Source: Kocuria sp. cx-455 (lineage in GTDB: Bacteria > Actinomycetota > Actinomycetes > Actinomycetales > Micrococcaceae). Taken from it: a stretch of DNA of 64,000 bases. Made by a program: the position numbers and the translations under genes. This document shows positions 42,717-50,814 of this stretch, in pieces; the first letter of the stretch is position 1; each line of letters starts with the position of its first letter. The notes beneath the pieces are model-generated. The model saw only the letters and a list, made by a program, of their open reading frames with translations, made no database searches and was not told the origin of the DNA. The DNA lies in assembly GCF_014698015.1 (NCBI RefSeq), contig NZ_JACXBS010000005.1, positions 248,001 to 312,000 of the forward strand, read 5' to 3'.

Positions 42717-43457
42717 TCACTTACTCTGGGCGGGGGCGCCCGCGGATTGATCGGGGCCGGCGGCCCGTTCGGTCATGGTTTGGGTGGTGCGGATCACCAG
42801 GTCGATCACGCCCTGCACGGTTTGCTCCATGCTCAGTTCGGACGAGTCCAGCAGGTGCACGCCGTCCTGCGCTTCGGTGAAGTTCACCACCGTGGAGTCC
42901 TTGGCATCACGGCCCACCACTTGGTCTTTCAAGTTCGACGACGCCGCCGCGCCCAGTTGCTTGCCCCGACGCGCCATGCGCGCTTCCTCGGAGGCGGTCA
43001 GCAGGATCCGTACGGTGGCATCCGGGGCCACCACGGTGGTGATGTCGCGGCCCTCGGCCACCATGCGCTCACCGGAATCGGCAATGATCTGGCGCTGCAG
43101 GTCCACCAGCACCTCACGGGCGGGAACCGTGGTGGCAATGGCGGAGACGTTGTTGGTCACCTCGTCCCCGCGGATGGCGGAGCGGACGTCCTGGCCGGCC
43201 ACGGTGATGCGCTCACCATTGGGGTCGGTGCCCATCTCGAGGGGAACGGTGCGGGTGGCCTGCACAATGGCATCAGCATCGGTCAGAGCCACGTTCGTGT
43301 GCAGGCACCACCACGTCACGGCGCGGTACATGGCACCGGTGTCCAGGTAGGCCAGGTTGAAGCGGCGAGCCACTTCCTTGGACACGGAGGACTTCCCGGA
43401 ACCGGAGGGCCCGTCAATGGCGACCACCAATCGGGCGTTCTCATCGCGTGCGTCCAT
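42717..43457 (-). CDS. cmk: Cytidylate kinase
   Basis: Phosphorylates CMP and dCMP with ATP; 246 residues. P-loop [20 protein letters not shown] near residue 12, [14 protein letters not shown] near 37, [17 protein letters not shown] near 91, EGRDITTVV near 134, and a basic lid [12 protein letters not shown] near 159. Its ATG shares a base with the tyrA stop (TAATG), and der follows after 7 bp. Confidence 0.96.
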   Translation of the reverse strand: MDARDENARLVVAIDGPSGSGKSSVSKEVARRFNLAYLDTGAMYRAVTWWCLHTNVALTDADAIVQATRTVPLEMGTDPNGERITVAGQDVRSAIRGDEVTNNVSAIATTVPAREVLVDLQRQIIADSGERMVAEGRDITTVVAPDATVRILLTASEEARMARRGKQLGAAASSNLKDQVVGRDAKDSTVVNFTEAQDGVHLLDSSELSMEQTVQGVIDLVIRTTQTMTERAAGPDQSAGAPAQSK

Positions 43458-44569
43458 TACTGCACCACCTTCCAGTTGCGTGCGTTCAGCGCGGCCACGA
43501 GCTCATCGCGGCGGTTGGGATCCACGGACACCACGGCCAGACCCACCGGTTGTCCCGGTGAGTGCTCCAACCGCAGATCCTCCAGATTGACCCCGATGTC
43601 CCCGATCTCGGCCAGCAGCCGCGCCAGGGTACCGGGGGTGTCGTCAACGGCCACCGTGAGCGTGGCGAACGCTTTGGGCGCCCCACCGTGTTTGCCGGGA
43701 ATCCGTGCCTGCCCGGAGTTGCCCTCGGCCATGAGCTGGGCGATGTCCAAGCGTGCACCGCCGGCCGTGGGATTCTCCAGCGTGGAGATCAGCCGGTCCA
43801 GGTCGGTGCGCACCTCGTGGAGGGATGCCACGATGGGTCGGGCGTTCGCGGAGAGGATCTGCACCCACAGGGCCGGGTCAGAGCCCGCAATGCGCGTGGT
43901 GTCCCGCAGCCCCTGGCCGGACAGGGACAGGTGGTGCAACGGGGTGTCCTGCAACCGGGAGGCCAGCAGCGAGGACATCACCTGCGGCAGGTGGGAAATC
44001 AACGCCACGGTCTCGTCGTGTTCGGCCGCGTCCAGCACGGTCACGGTCGCCCCCAGGTCCACGGCCAGGTTCTTGGCCGTGGTGAGGGCCCGTGCGCTGG
44101 TCGACTCGGTCGGGCAGATCACCCACGGCATGGAGGTGAACAGCTCACCGCGGGCCGCCACGGGACCGGACTTCTCGCGTCCGGCCATGGGATGCGTGCC
44201 CACGTAGCGGGACAGATCCGCACCGGCCGCGGCGACGTCGTCGAGAATCGCGGACTTCACCGAGGCAATGTCGATGACCACGGCGTTCGGGAAATCGGAC
44301 AGCGCCTCGACCACGAGTTCGGAGACAACGTCCGGCGGAGTGGCCACGACCACCAGGGCGGGATCGGCCAGTGTCTGACCCGCTTCGCGAACCGCGCGCA
44401 CGGATTGGCCCGCGCCGATGTCCTGGGCCACGGCCTCCGTGGTGGGCGAGGAGTCGCGCACGTAGACGCGCACGCCCAGGTGCTGCAGTCCCAGCCCGAT
44501 GCTCGCGCCCAGGAGCCCCGCGCCGATCACCAGGACCGGTCCGGAGGTGGAGGCGATCGCCGGAACCAC
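43457..44569 (-). CDS. tyrA: Prephenate dehydrogenase with ACT domain
   Basis: Oxidative decarboxylation of prephenate to 4-hydroxyphenylpyruvate in tyrosine synthesis. 370 residues: NAD-binding site VLVIGAGLLGASIGLGL near 12, ASVKSAILDDV near 102, GTHPMAGREKSG near 123 (substrate-binding His), and SHLPQVMSSLLASRL near 192. A C-terminal ACT-type domain from about 295 (TLTVAVDDTPGTLARLLAEI) suggests feedback by an aromatic amino acid. GTG start two bases after the rluB stop. Its place within the scpAB-rluB-cmk run is common in Actinobacteria. Confidence 0.94.
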   Translation of the reverse strand: MVPAIASTSGPVLVIGAGLLGASIGLGLQHLGVRVYVRDSSPTTEAVAQDIGAGQSVRAVREAGQTLADPALVVVATPPDVVSELVVEALSDFPNAVVIDIASVKSAILDDVAAAGADLSRYVGTHPMAGREKSGPVAARGELFTSMPWVICPTESTSARALTTAKNLAVDLGATVTVLDAAEHDETVALISHLPQVMSSLLASRLQDTPLHHLSLSGQGLRDTTRIAGSDPALWVQILSANARPIVASLHEVRTDLDRLISTLENPTAGGARLDIAQLMAEGNSGQARIPGKHGGAPKAFATLTVAVDDTPGTLARLLAEIGDIGVNLEDLRLEHSPGQPVGLAVVSVDPNRRDELVAALNARNWKVVQ

Positions 44570-44571
44570 CG

Positions 44572-45621
44572 TTACATCCCCACCGATGCGAGCAGGGTGC
44601 CCACCTCGGTGTGGGACAGCTTGCGCACCGCTCCCTGGCGCTGATCACCAATGGCAATCGGACCCACCTGGGTGCGTGCGAGCTTCTCGACCGGGTGGCC
44701 CACGGCGTCGAACATGCGGCGAACAATGCGGTTACGACCGGTGTGCAGCACGACCTCGATCAGCACGTGGCCGGGCGTGGAGTCCACGAGCTTGAAGGAG
44801 TCCACCTTGGCGATGCCGTCCTCGAGCTTGATGCCCTCGCGCAGCTGCTTGCCCACGCCCTTTTCCACGGGTCCGTGCACCTGCACCAGGTAGGTTTTGG
44901 GCACCTCGTAGGAGGGGTGGGTCAGGCGGTTGGTGAGTTCGCCGTCATTGGTGAGCAGCAGCAGACCCTCGGTCTCCACGTCCAGGCGGCCCACGTGGAA
45001 CACGCGCTCGTGCTTGCGGGCATCCAGGAAGTCACTCACGCAGCGGCGACCGTCCGGATCCTCCATGGTGGAGACCACGCCCGCCGGCTTGTTGAACGCG
45101 TAGTAGACGAGCTTCTCATCGGTCTGGATCCGCATGCCGTCCACGTGAACGCTTTGCAGCGCGGGATCCACGCGCACGCCCAGCTCGTTGACGATCTGGC
45201 CGTCCACCTCCACGCGCCCGTCCAGAATCATTTCTTCGCACACGCGCCGCGAAGCCACACCGGCCTGGGCCATGAGCTTCTGCAGCCGCACGCCGTTCTC
45301 ATCGTGGGCCTCCAGACGGTCCACGGGCGGGTTCTTGGGACGACGCCGCCGGTGCGGGCCGTGCTCCTTGATCGCCGAGGCGCGGCGCTCGTACTTGTCC
45401 ACACCGCCGAAAGCACGGGGCTTCTGCGGGCCCTTCTGCCCCGCCGAGGCCTTGGGCTTACCCGGTCCGGACTTGGGGCCGGACTTGGGACCGGTTTTCG
45501 GCCCGGACCTGAAGCCGCCCTTGGGTCCGGCCTTGGATCCCTTGCCGCGACCCTGCGGACCGCGAGCGCCGCCGCCGGGCTTGCCACCGCCGCGGGAGGA
45601 GTTGTTACGTGATTGAGCCAT
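44572..45621 (-). CDS. rluB: 23S/16S rRNA pseudouridine synthase, RluB/RsuA family
   Basis: Converts a specific rRNA uridine to pseudouridine. 349 residues. The first 105 residues are a low-complexity basic Gly/Pro/Lys extension with repeated GPK units (GPKTGPKSGPKSGPGKPK). Then an S4 RNA-binding domain (VRLQKLMAQAGVASRR near 111) and the catalytic domain with VGRLDVETEGLLLLTNDG near 210 (catalytic Asp) and HTGRNRIVRRMFDAVGHPV near 300. The extension is disordered in appearance and may bind RNA. GAGGA precedes the ATG. Confidence 0.94.
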   Translation of the reverse strand: MAQSRNNSSRGGGKPGGGARGPQGRGKGSKAGPKGGFRSGPKTGPKSGPKSGPGKPKASAGQKGPQKPRAFGGVDKYERRASAIKEHGPHRRRRPKNPPVDRLEAHDENGVRLQKLMAQAGVASRRVCEEMILDGRVEVDGQIVNELGVRVDPALQSVHVDGMRIQTDEKLVYYAFNKPAGVVSTMEDPDGRRCVSDFLDARKHERVFHVGRLDVETEGLLLLTNDGELTNRLTHPSYEVPKTYLVQVHGPVEKGVGKQLREGIKLEDGIAKVDSFKLVDSTPGHVLIEVVLHTGRNRIVRRMFDAVGHPVEKLARTQVGPIAIGDQRQGAVRKLSHTEVGTLLASVGM

Positions 45622-45628
45622 GCTGAGA

Positions 45629-46264
45629 TCAGTCCTCTAAGTCTTCGAGTTGGTCGGTTCCGGGAAGCAGCGGGGCGATGTCTGGCAGTTCATCCAGTGA
45701 ACCGAGTCCCAGCTTTTCCAAGAACAAGGGGGTGGTGGAGTAGAGCACGGAACCCGTGGCTTCCTCGCGTTCGTGTGCCGTGAGCAGGCCGCGTTGCACC
45801 AGGGTGCGCACCACGCCGTCCACGTTGACACCGCGGATGGCTGAGACCCGGGAGCGGGACACGGGTTGCAGGTAGGCCACCACGGCCAAGGTTTCCAGGG
45901 CTGCTTGCGACAGGCGCGAGCTGCTGCCTTCCACCACGAAGTCGGTCACGAGCTGGGCGTACTCGCTGCGCGAGTAGATGCGCCAGCCGCCGGCCACGTG
46001 GCGCAGTTCGAAACCGCGCGTTCTGGGGGCCGACCCTCCATCATATCCGAGCTGCGGTGATTCCGGTGGGGCCGCGGGGGTGGGACCGATCACGCCGTCG
46101 TACTCGGCTTTCAGGTATTCCAGGCCGCTGCGCGCCTCGTGCACGGGCACGTTGAGGCTCCGTGCGAGTTCTTCTTCCCGGACGGGGGCTGCCGCCACCA
46201 TGAGCACGGCCTCAAGGGCCGCGTGGATATCGGTCGGGGGTTGTTCGTGTGGTTCGTTTACCAC
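45629..46264 (-). CDS. scpB: Segregation and condensation protein B
   Basis: Winged-helix kleisin-interacting subunit of the SMC-ScpAB condensin complex. 211 residues from the GTG at 46264, which follows GAAGGAG; a longer start at 46294 lacks a ribosome site. Conserved: IHAALEAVLMVAAAPVREEELA near 13, LRHVAGGWRIYSRSEYAQLV near 87, LSQAALETLAVVAYLQPVSR near 117, and IRGVNVDGVVRTLVQRGLL near 141. A Pro/Gly-rich insert (about 60-80) separates the two halves. Confidence 0.94.
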   Translation of the reverse strand: MVNEPHEQPPTDIHAALEAVLMVAAAPVREEELARSLNVPVHEARSGLEYLKAEYDGVIGPTPAAPPESPQLGYDGGSAPRTRGFELRHVAGGWRIYSRSEYAQLVTDFVVEGSSSRLSQAALETLAVVAYLQPVSRSRVSAIRGVNVDGVVRTLVQRGLLTAHEREEATGSVLYSTTPLFLEKLGLGSLDELPDIAPLLPGTDQLEDLED

Positions 46265-46350
46265 GCTGACATCATCTCCTTCGGTACGGTTCACACCGAT
46301 CCATGACGTGTCTCATTGTTTCAGGTTTTCGGCGCCGCCGTGGCCAGTGG

Positions 46351-47226
46351 TCACTCCCCCGCGCCGTTGCCGCTCGGTGCGGGGTCCGCAAGGGCCGGCT
46401 CCGCCCCCGTGTACTCGCTGTTGAGCCCTTCCGAGGTCCAGTCGTCCGGGCCGACCCAGCGCACGAGCAGGGGCCCGAGTACCTCATCCTGGCGGATCCG
46501 CACCACACGGTCACGGAACATCTCCAGGATCACTAGAAACCGCACCACGATTACCAGGGTGGATTCCGCGTCCGCGATGAGCCCGGCAAAGCTATGGTCC
46601 CGGCCGTCTCGGAGGATGTCGGCCATGGTCTCGGCCTCGTCCGCCACCCGCACCGCCGCACCGTGCAGGTGCTCCACATTGACCTCGTCCGGAACGTGCC
46701 GTTCGGGGTCCAGCGCGGCATGGGCCAGCTGGGCGAATTGATCGGGGGTGAGCGTCCACTGCAGCGGCGGCAGGGCGGTGGTCACCGCGGGGTCCAGGTC
46801 CACCTGCCGCGGGATCCGCACCGCCTCCGCGGCGAAGCGCCGGTTGAGTTGCCCGGCCACTTCCTTGAACGCCTTGTATTGCAGCAGTCGGGCGAACAGC
46901 AGGTCGCGGGCTTCGAGGAGTTCGACGTCGTAGTCGTCCTCCACCTCCCCGCGCGGCAACAAACGCGCGGCCTTGAGATCGAGCAGGGTCGCCGCGATCA
47001 CCAGGAATTCGCTGGCCTCATCCAGGGCCTTGACCGAGCCCTCTTCCTGCAATGCCTTCACGTAGCGGATGAACTCGTCCGTGACCACGGACAGGGCCAC
47101 GTGGGTGATGTCCATTTCGTGTTTGGCGATCATGGAGAGCAACACATCAAAGGGGCCTTGGAAGTTGTCCAGGGCCACCGTGAAACCGGTGTCCGAGTCC
47201 GTGGGACGCTCGGCGACAATGCTCAT
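46351..47226 (-). CDS. scpA: Segregation and condensation protein A
   Basis: Kleisin subunit of the SMC complex for chromosome organisation. 291 residues: FTVALDNFQGPFDVLLSMIA near 15 and DITHVALSVVTDEFIRYV near 39 are the N-terminal kleisin signature, FLVIAATLLDLKAARLLP near 74 follows, and the C-terminal winged helix ends RFLVILEMFRDRVVRI. It has an acidic, Pro/Gly-rich tail. It lies between parA (55 bp) and scpB (86 bp). Confidence 0.95.
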   Translation of the reverse strand: MSIVAERPTDSDTGFTVALDNFQGPFDVLLSMIAKHEMDITHVALSVVTDEFIRYVKALQEEGSVKALDEASEFLVIAATLLDLKAARLLPRGEVEDDYDVELLEARDLLFARLLQYKAFKEVAGQLNRRFAAEAVRIPRQVDLDPAVTTALPPLQWTLTPDQFAQLAHAALDPERHVPDEVNVEHLHGAAVRVADEAETMADILRDGRDHSFAGLIADAESTLVIVVRFLVILEMFRDRVVRIRQDEVLGPLLVRWVGPDDWTSEGLNSEYTGAEPALADPAPSGNGAGE

Positions 47227-47281
47227 GCTCGTGAGGTGGCCTCGTACGACGTAAGGCCTAGAGCGGTGCGGGCAGCGCAGA

Positions 47282-48175
47282 TCACGGCGCGCCGCCGCGG
47301 CTGATCAGCTCGCGCGCGAGCTGACGGTAGGACTCGGCGCCCGGGTGGTTCGTGGCGAAGTTGAGGATCGGTTCCGCGGCAACGGTCGCGTCCGGGAACT
47401 TCACGGTTCGTTTGATGACCGTGTCGAAGACCTTGTCCCCGAAGGCATCCACGATGCGCGCAATGACCTCGCGCGAGTGCAGGGTGCGCGAGTCGAACAT
47501 TGTGGCCAGCACGCCGTCGATCTGCAGCTTGGGGTTCAGGCGATCCTGGACCTTCTCGATGGAATCCACCAGCAGGGCCACGGCGCGCAGCGCGAAGAAT
47601 TCGCAGATCAACGGGATGATTACCCCGTGGGATGCGGTCAGGGCGTTGACAGTGAGCAGACCCAGGGACGGCTGGCAGTCGATGAGGATCACGTCGTAGT
47701 ATTCCTCGACCTTGCGCAGCGCGGAGGACAGCACCTGTTCGCGGGCCACCTCGGTGACCAGCTGCACCTCGGCGGCGGAGAGATCGATGTTGGCCGGCAG
47801 CAGATCCACGTTGGGCACGTGGGTTTCCTGCACCACGTCCCACACGTCCACGGAGCGGTCCATCATCACGTTGTAGATGGTCAGGTCCAGCTCGTGCGGG
47901 TTGGATCCGAAACCCGCGGAGAGCGCGCCCTGCGGGTCGAAGTCCACCAGGAGCACCTTGCGGCCGGTTTCCGCGAGCGCGGCACCCAGGTTGATGGTGG
48001 AGGTGGTCTTGCCCACGCCACCCTTCTGGTTCACCATGGCGATGATGCGGGCGGGGCCGTGATCCGTGAGTTCGGGCGGATCCGGGAAGGTGCGCACGGG
48101 ACGGCCGGTGGGGCCTACGGTGCCCGATGACCGGTCATCGAGCTCGGGGAACCTCTCGTCACTGGCTTTGCTCAC
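47282..48175 (-). CDS. ParA-family ATPase of the scpAB cluster
   Basis: 297-residue Soj/ParA-like ATPase. After a 40-residue N-terminal extension come IIAMVNQKGGVGKTTSTINL (Walker A), VLLVDFDPQGALSAGFG (A'), and VILIDCQPSLGLLTVNAL (Walker B). It corresponds to Rv1708-type proteins upstream of scpA and not to the chromosomal parAB locus, since no parB is present. GTG start. Probably helps chromosome segregation with ScpAB, by context only. Confidence 0.92.
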   Translation of the reverse strand: MSKASDERFPELDDRSSGTVGPTGRPVRTFPDPPELTDHGPARIIAMVNQKGGVGKTTSTINLGAALAETGRKVLLVDFDPQGALSAGFGSNPHELDLTIYNVMMDRSVDVWDVVQETHVPNVDLLPANIDLSAAEVQLVTEVAREQVLSSALRKVEEYYDVILIDCQPSLGLLTVNALTASHGVIIPLICEFFALRAVALLVDSIEKVQDRLNPKLQIDGVLATMFDSRTLHSREVIARIVDAFGDKVFDTVIKRTVKFPDATVAAEPILNFATNHPGAESYRQLARELISRGGAP

Positions 48176-48213
48176 GTGCTACGGCCTGCTTTCCTCAAGT
48201 CACTGGTTGGGTC

Positions 48214-49647
48214 TCAACGCCCCACACTACCGCCGTCACGCGGGAGCGAACCAACCGAGGTGGACCCGGTCGTGGTCTCGGACTCCTCCGCGGGGACGTG
48301 TTGTGCCCCGGGAGGCGCTGTTCGGACCGCTGCGGCCCAGCACGCTGCCGTGACCACGGCCAGCGCGGCGGGCACCCCGCGGTTGACGAAGAACTCGTGG
48401 ATCTGAGAGTGATTGCTGACCACGGTGTACCAGAACGGGGGGATCACCAGGGGCAGCGCGAGTACTCCCGCGATCTTCAGGCGGTCCACTCCCCCGCGGC
48501 GCACGGCCAGAACGAGGCCGATTGCCGCGGCGATCAGACATCCGTAGAACACCAACTGCGCGGTAGGAATGTTGTTCCACCAGAAGGACACATTGCTTGC
48601 AATGCCCGCACCGAACACGTCCGAGACGCCGCTGTGACTGCCGCCGGTCCGGAACCCGACGTTTTGTCGAACCATCGCGATCGTCTCACCGATTCCCATG
48701 AACACCGCCCCGAAGATCCAGCGGAACACCCAGGTGAGACCGAACGCGGCGGGCCACACCACGGCGGCGAGAACACCCCAGGTCGCCGCGCTCCTGAGGT
48801 CACGTTCGAGGTACCAGACCGCCGCGGCCAACACGAAAGTGGACATGGCCCACGGAATGGCCGGTGTGGTCAGCAGATCCACGTAACAGAACAGTGCGGC
48901 CCCGAGTGCCGCGCCCAGCAGGCCCAGGTATGTCGACCTCGTGAACCCCACGGCGGTGAGAATCACCGAAAGGAAAATGAACGTGATGGCAATGGACTGG
49001 CTGAATGATGTGGAGGGGGTGGAGAGCATGTTGGTCCCCATCACGAAGGGGAGGAACAACGCGAGGGTCACCGCGGTGGACGTTTTGGACCGAACCAGCA
49101 CCAGGGCGGCGAACAACCCCGTGATCATCAGGGTGCCGGAGACGATGCGCAGGCCTTCGAGCCCGACCGTGGCTAGCAAGGGACGCGTGATGATGGTGTA
49201 GCCGGCCCAGTACTTGTAGTAGTTGCTGTCCTCGAACACCTTGCCCTGCGCCAGTTCCGCGATGTCCTGCTTGCCACCGGCGCAGTTGTCGATGCGCGGC
49301 ATGCGCGCGGCCCGGCTCAGGGCGGACTCGTCCGGGGGCGCTCCGAGTCCGGTCCCCACGACCACGCATTCCGTGAACGTGTCCGACTGGGTGCCCATGC
49401 GGTCGGGGATTGCACTGGGGCCGTAGGTGTTTTTCTCGATCGAGGACACGAGGTTGTCCACGATCGGTTTGTCCGGAACGGCCTGCCCCACGATGAGGAG
49501 TCCGAAAAGCACGAATTGCAGTGCCACCAGGACTCCCAAGCCTTTGAGGAGCGGCCGCCACCGCCAGTCGTCCTTGATGCGGTGGAGGGTGTCACGGTTG
49601 AGGTGTCGCCGGAGGGTTTCACGGTTCAGGTAACGGGAGACGTCCAT
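48214..49647 (-). CDS. Polytopic membrane protein of unknown function
   Basis: 477 residues with about 10-11 membrane segments. The N-terminus repeats a motif (RYLNRETLRRHLNRDTLHRI) before the first span near 33-55. A large outside loop (about 58-140) contains two cysteines (TECVVV, DNCAGG), then spans run to about 440. The topology, with a large first external loop, is reminiscent of GT-C glycosyltransferases, but I see no convincing catalytic motif. It shares one base with the upstream GT2 gene (TGATG), so the two are translationally coupled; a lipid-linked sugar pathway is a guess. Confidence 0.8.
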   Translation of the reverse strand: MDVSRYLNRETLRRHLNRDTLHRIKDDWRWRPLLKGLGVLVALQFVLFGLLIVGQAVPDKPIVDNLVSSIEKNTYGPSAIPDRMGTQSDTFTECVVVGTGLGAPPDESALSRAARMPRIDNCAGGKQDIAELAQGKVFEDSNYYKYWAGYTIITRPLLATVGLEGLRIVSGTLMITGLFAALVLVRSKTSTAVTLALFLPFVMGTNMLSTPSTSFSQSIAITFIFLSVILTAVGFTRSTYLGLLGAALGAALFCYVDLLTTPAIPWAMSTFVLAAAVWYLERDLRSAATWGVLAAVVWPAAFGLTWVFRWIFGAVFMGIGETIAMVRQNVGFRTGGSHSGVSDVFGAGIASNVSFWWNNIPTAQLVFYGCLIAAAIGLVLAVRRGGVDRLKIAGVLALPLVIPPFWYTVVSNHSQIHEFFVNRGVPAALAVVTAACWAAAVRTAPPGAQHVPAEESETTTGSTSVGSLPRDGGSVGR

Positions 49648-50636
49648 CAGGCCACATCCTCGATAGTCGTGTGGTCCGTGGGCAGTTCACGGCGCGGGGA
49701 CGTCGCGCCGAACGGCGGTGCCGGTAACCGGAGGTAGAACAACCGCGAGGCCTCCCTGCGGATTTTCACCTGACCGTTGAGCAATACGCCCATGAGGAGG
49801 AACACCCCGGCCAGGATGAACAGCGCGGAGGCCAAGAATGCCGTGGGAAAACGCGGCACCATGCCCGTCTGGAAGTACTCGGCCACCACCGGCAGTCCGA
49901 ACATGAGCCCCAGGACCGCAAGGACACCGGAAAAAATACTCGTGATCAAGAACGGGCGCTCGTGGAACAACAGCTGGGAGAAGATGCGCAGAATCCGGAA
50001 CCCGTCATGGTAGGTGCGCAGCTTGCTCTCCGTACCTTCGGCACGATCACGGAAGCCCACTGGGACCTCCGTCTGAGGTACGCGCTCGTTCACGGCGTGG
50101 ATCGTCAGTTCCGTCTCGATCTCGAACTCCCGCGACAGTGCCGGGAAGGATTTGACGAAGCGCCGGGAAAACACGCGGTAGCCACTGAGCATGTCGGACA
50201 CCTCGCGCCGGAAGGCGAAGCTGACCATGGAATTGAAAAACTTGTTCCCCGACTCGTGACCGGAACGGTATGCCGTGTCCGACACTTGCCTGCGCACGCC
50301 CAGCACGTGGTCGTAGGGCCCGGCCAGGAGAGTTTCAATCATGCCGGGAGCGTCGGCCACGTCGTACGTGTCGTCCCCGTCGATCAGGAGATAGACGTCC
50401 GCGTCGAGATCCGCGAATGCTCGACGAACCACGTTGCCCTTGCCCTTCTCCGTCTCATAGCGCACATGGGCTCCCGCCCGCTCTGCCACCTGGGCCGTGC
50501 GATCCGTGGAGCAGTTGTCGTATACGTAGACATCGATACCGGGGATTGTCGCGTGGAGATCGCAGACGACTTTGGCTATGGCGCCTTCTTCGTTGTGGCA
50601 CGGAACAATCGCTACGACATGGGGTGTGGCGGACAT
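49647..50636 (-). CDS. GT2 glycosyltransferase, dolichol-phosphate-mannose synthase-like
   Basis: Membrane-attached family 2 glycosyltransferase, 329 residues from the ATG at 50636 (AAGG upstream). GT-A domain: VVAIVPCHNEEGAIAKVV near 7, VYDNCSTDRTAQVAERAG near 43, and the DxD-type LLIDGDDTYDVADAP near 85. SGYRVFSRRFVKSFP near 150 and EIETELTIHA follow. Two C-terminal spans (ITSIFSGVLAVLGLMFGLPV, LASALFILAGVFLLMGVLL). It probably loads a polyprenyl phosphate carrier for the coupled membrane protein. The frame extends upstream through a C-tract encoding prolines. Confidence 0.9.
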   Translation of the reverse strand: MSATPHVVAIVPCHNEEGAIAKVVCDLHATIPGIDVYVYDNCSTDRTAQVAERAGAHVRYETEKGKGNVVRRAFADLDADVYLLIDGDDTYDVADAPGMIETLLAGPYDHVLGVRRQVSDTAYRSGHESGNKFFNSMVSFAFRREVSDMLSGYRVFSRRFVKSFPALSREFEIETELTIHAVNERVPQTEVPVGFRDRAEGTESKLRTYHDGFRILRIFSQLLFHERPFLITSIFSGVLAVLGLMFGLPVVAEYFQTGMVPRFPTAFLASALFILAGVFLLMGVLLNGQVKIRREASRLFYLRLPAPPFGATSPRRELPTDHTTIEDVA

Positions 50637-50649
50637 GGTGGCCTTACGT

Positions 50650-50664
50650 GGGGGGGGTGGGGGG
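50650..50664. repeat. G8-T-G6 homopolymer tract upstream of GT2 gene
   Basis: On the plus strand GGGGGGGG T GGGGGG, that is C-tracts on the GT2 coding strand, 14-28 bp before its ATG and inside an open extension of its frame. Such runs are prone to slippage, and could alter leader structure or expression. Confidence 0.8.
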
Positions 50665-50757
50665 CCCTTCAACCGCCCGCGGTAAGAACGCCCGGAGAAC
50701 GGTTGAGTGGAGCGATCCACAGCAGCCTGAGTGGACCACAGTATGTCTAACACACGA

Positions 50758-50788
50758 TGTCCCCTCCGGTCGGTGACCGGAGGGGACA
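50758..50788 (-). terminator. Strong hairpin after dctA
   Basis: TGTCCCCTCCGGTC pairs perfectly with GACCGGAGGGGACA (14-bp stem, 3-base loop), 27 bp past the dctA stop and 121 bp before the GT2 start. There is no long T-run, but the stem strength and place suggest termination. Confidence 0.75.
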
Positions 50789-50814
50789 TGACGAGTATGA
50801 GGCGAAGCCGGCGA

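Noticed and set aside
44371-45612. A 413-codon plus-strand frame over rluB and the tyrA 5' end
   Set aside because: Antisense shadow of conserved genes, His/Gly/Leu-rich without domain resemblance.
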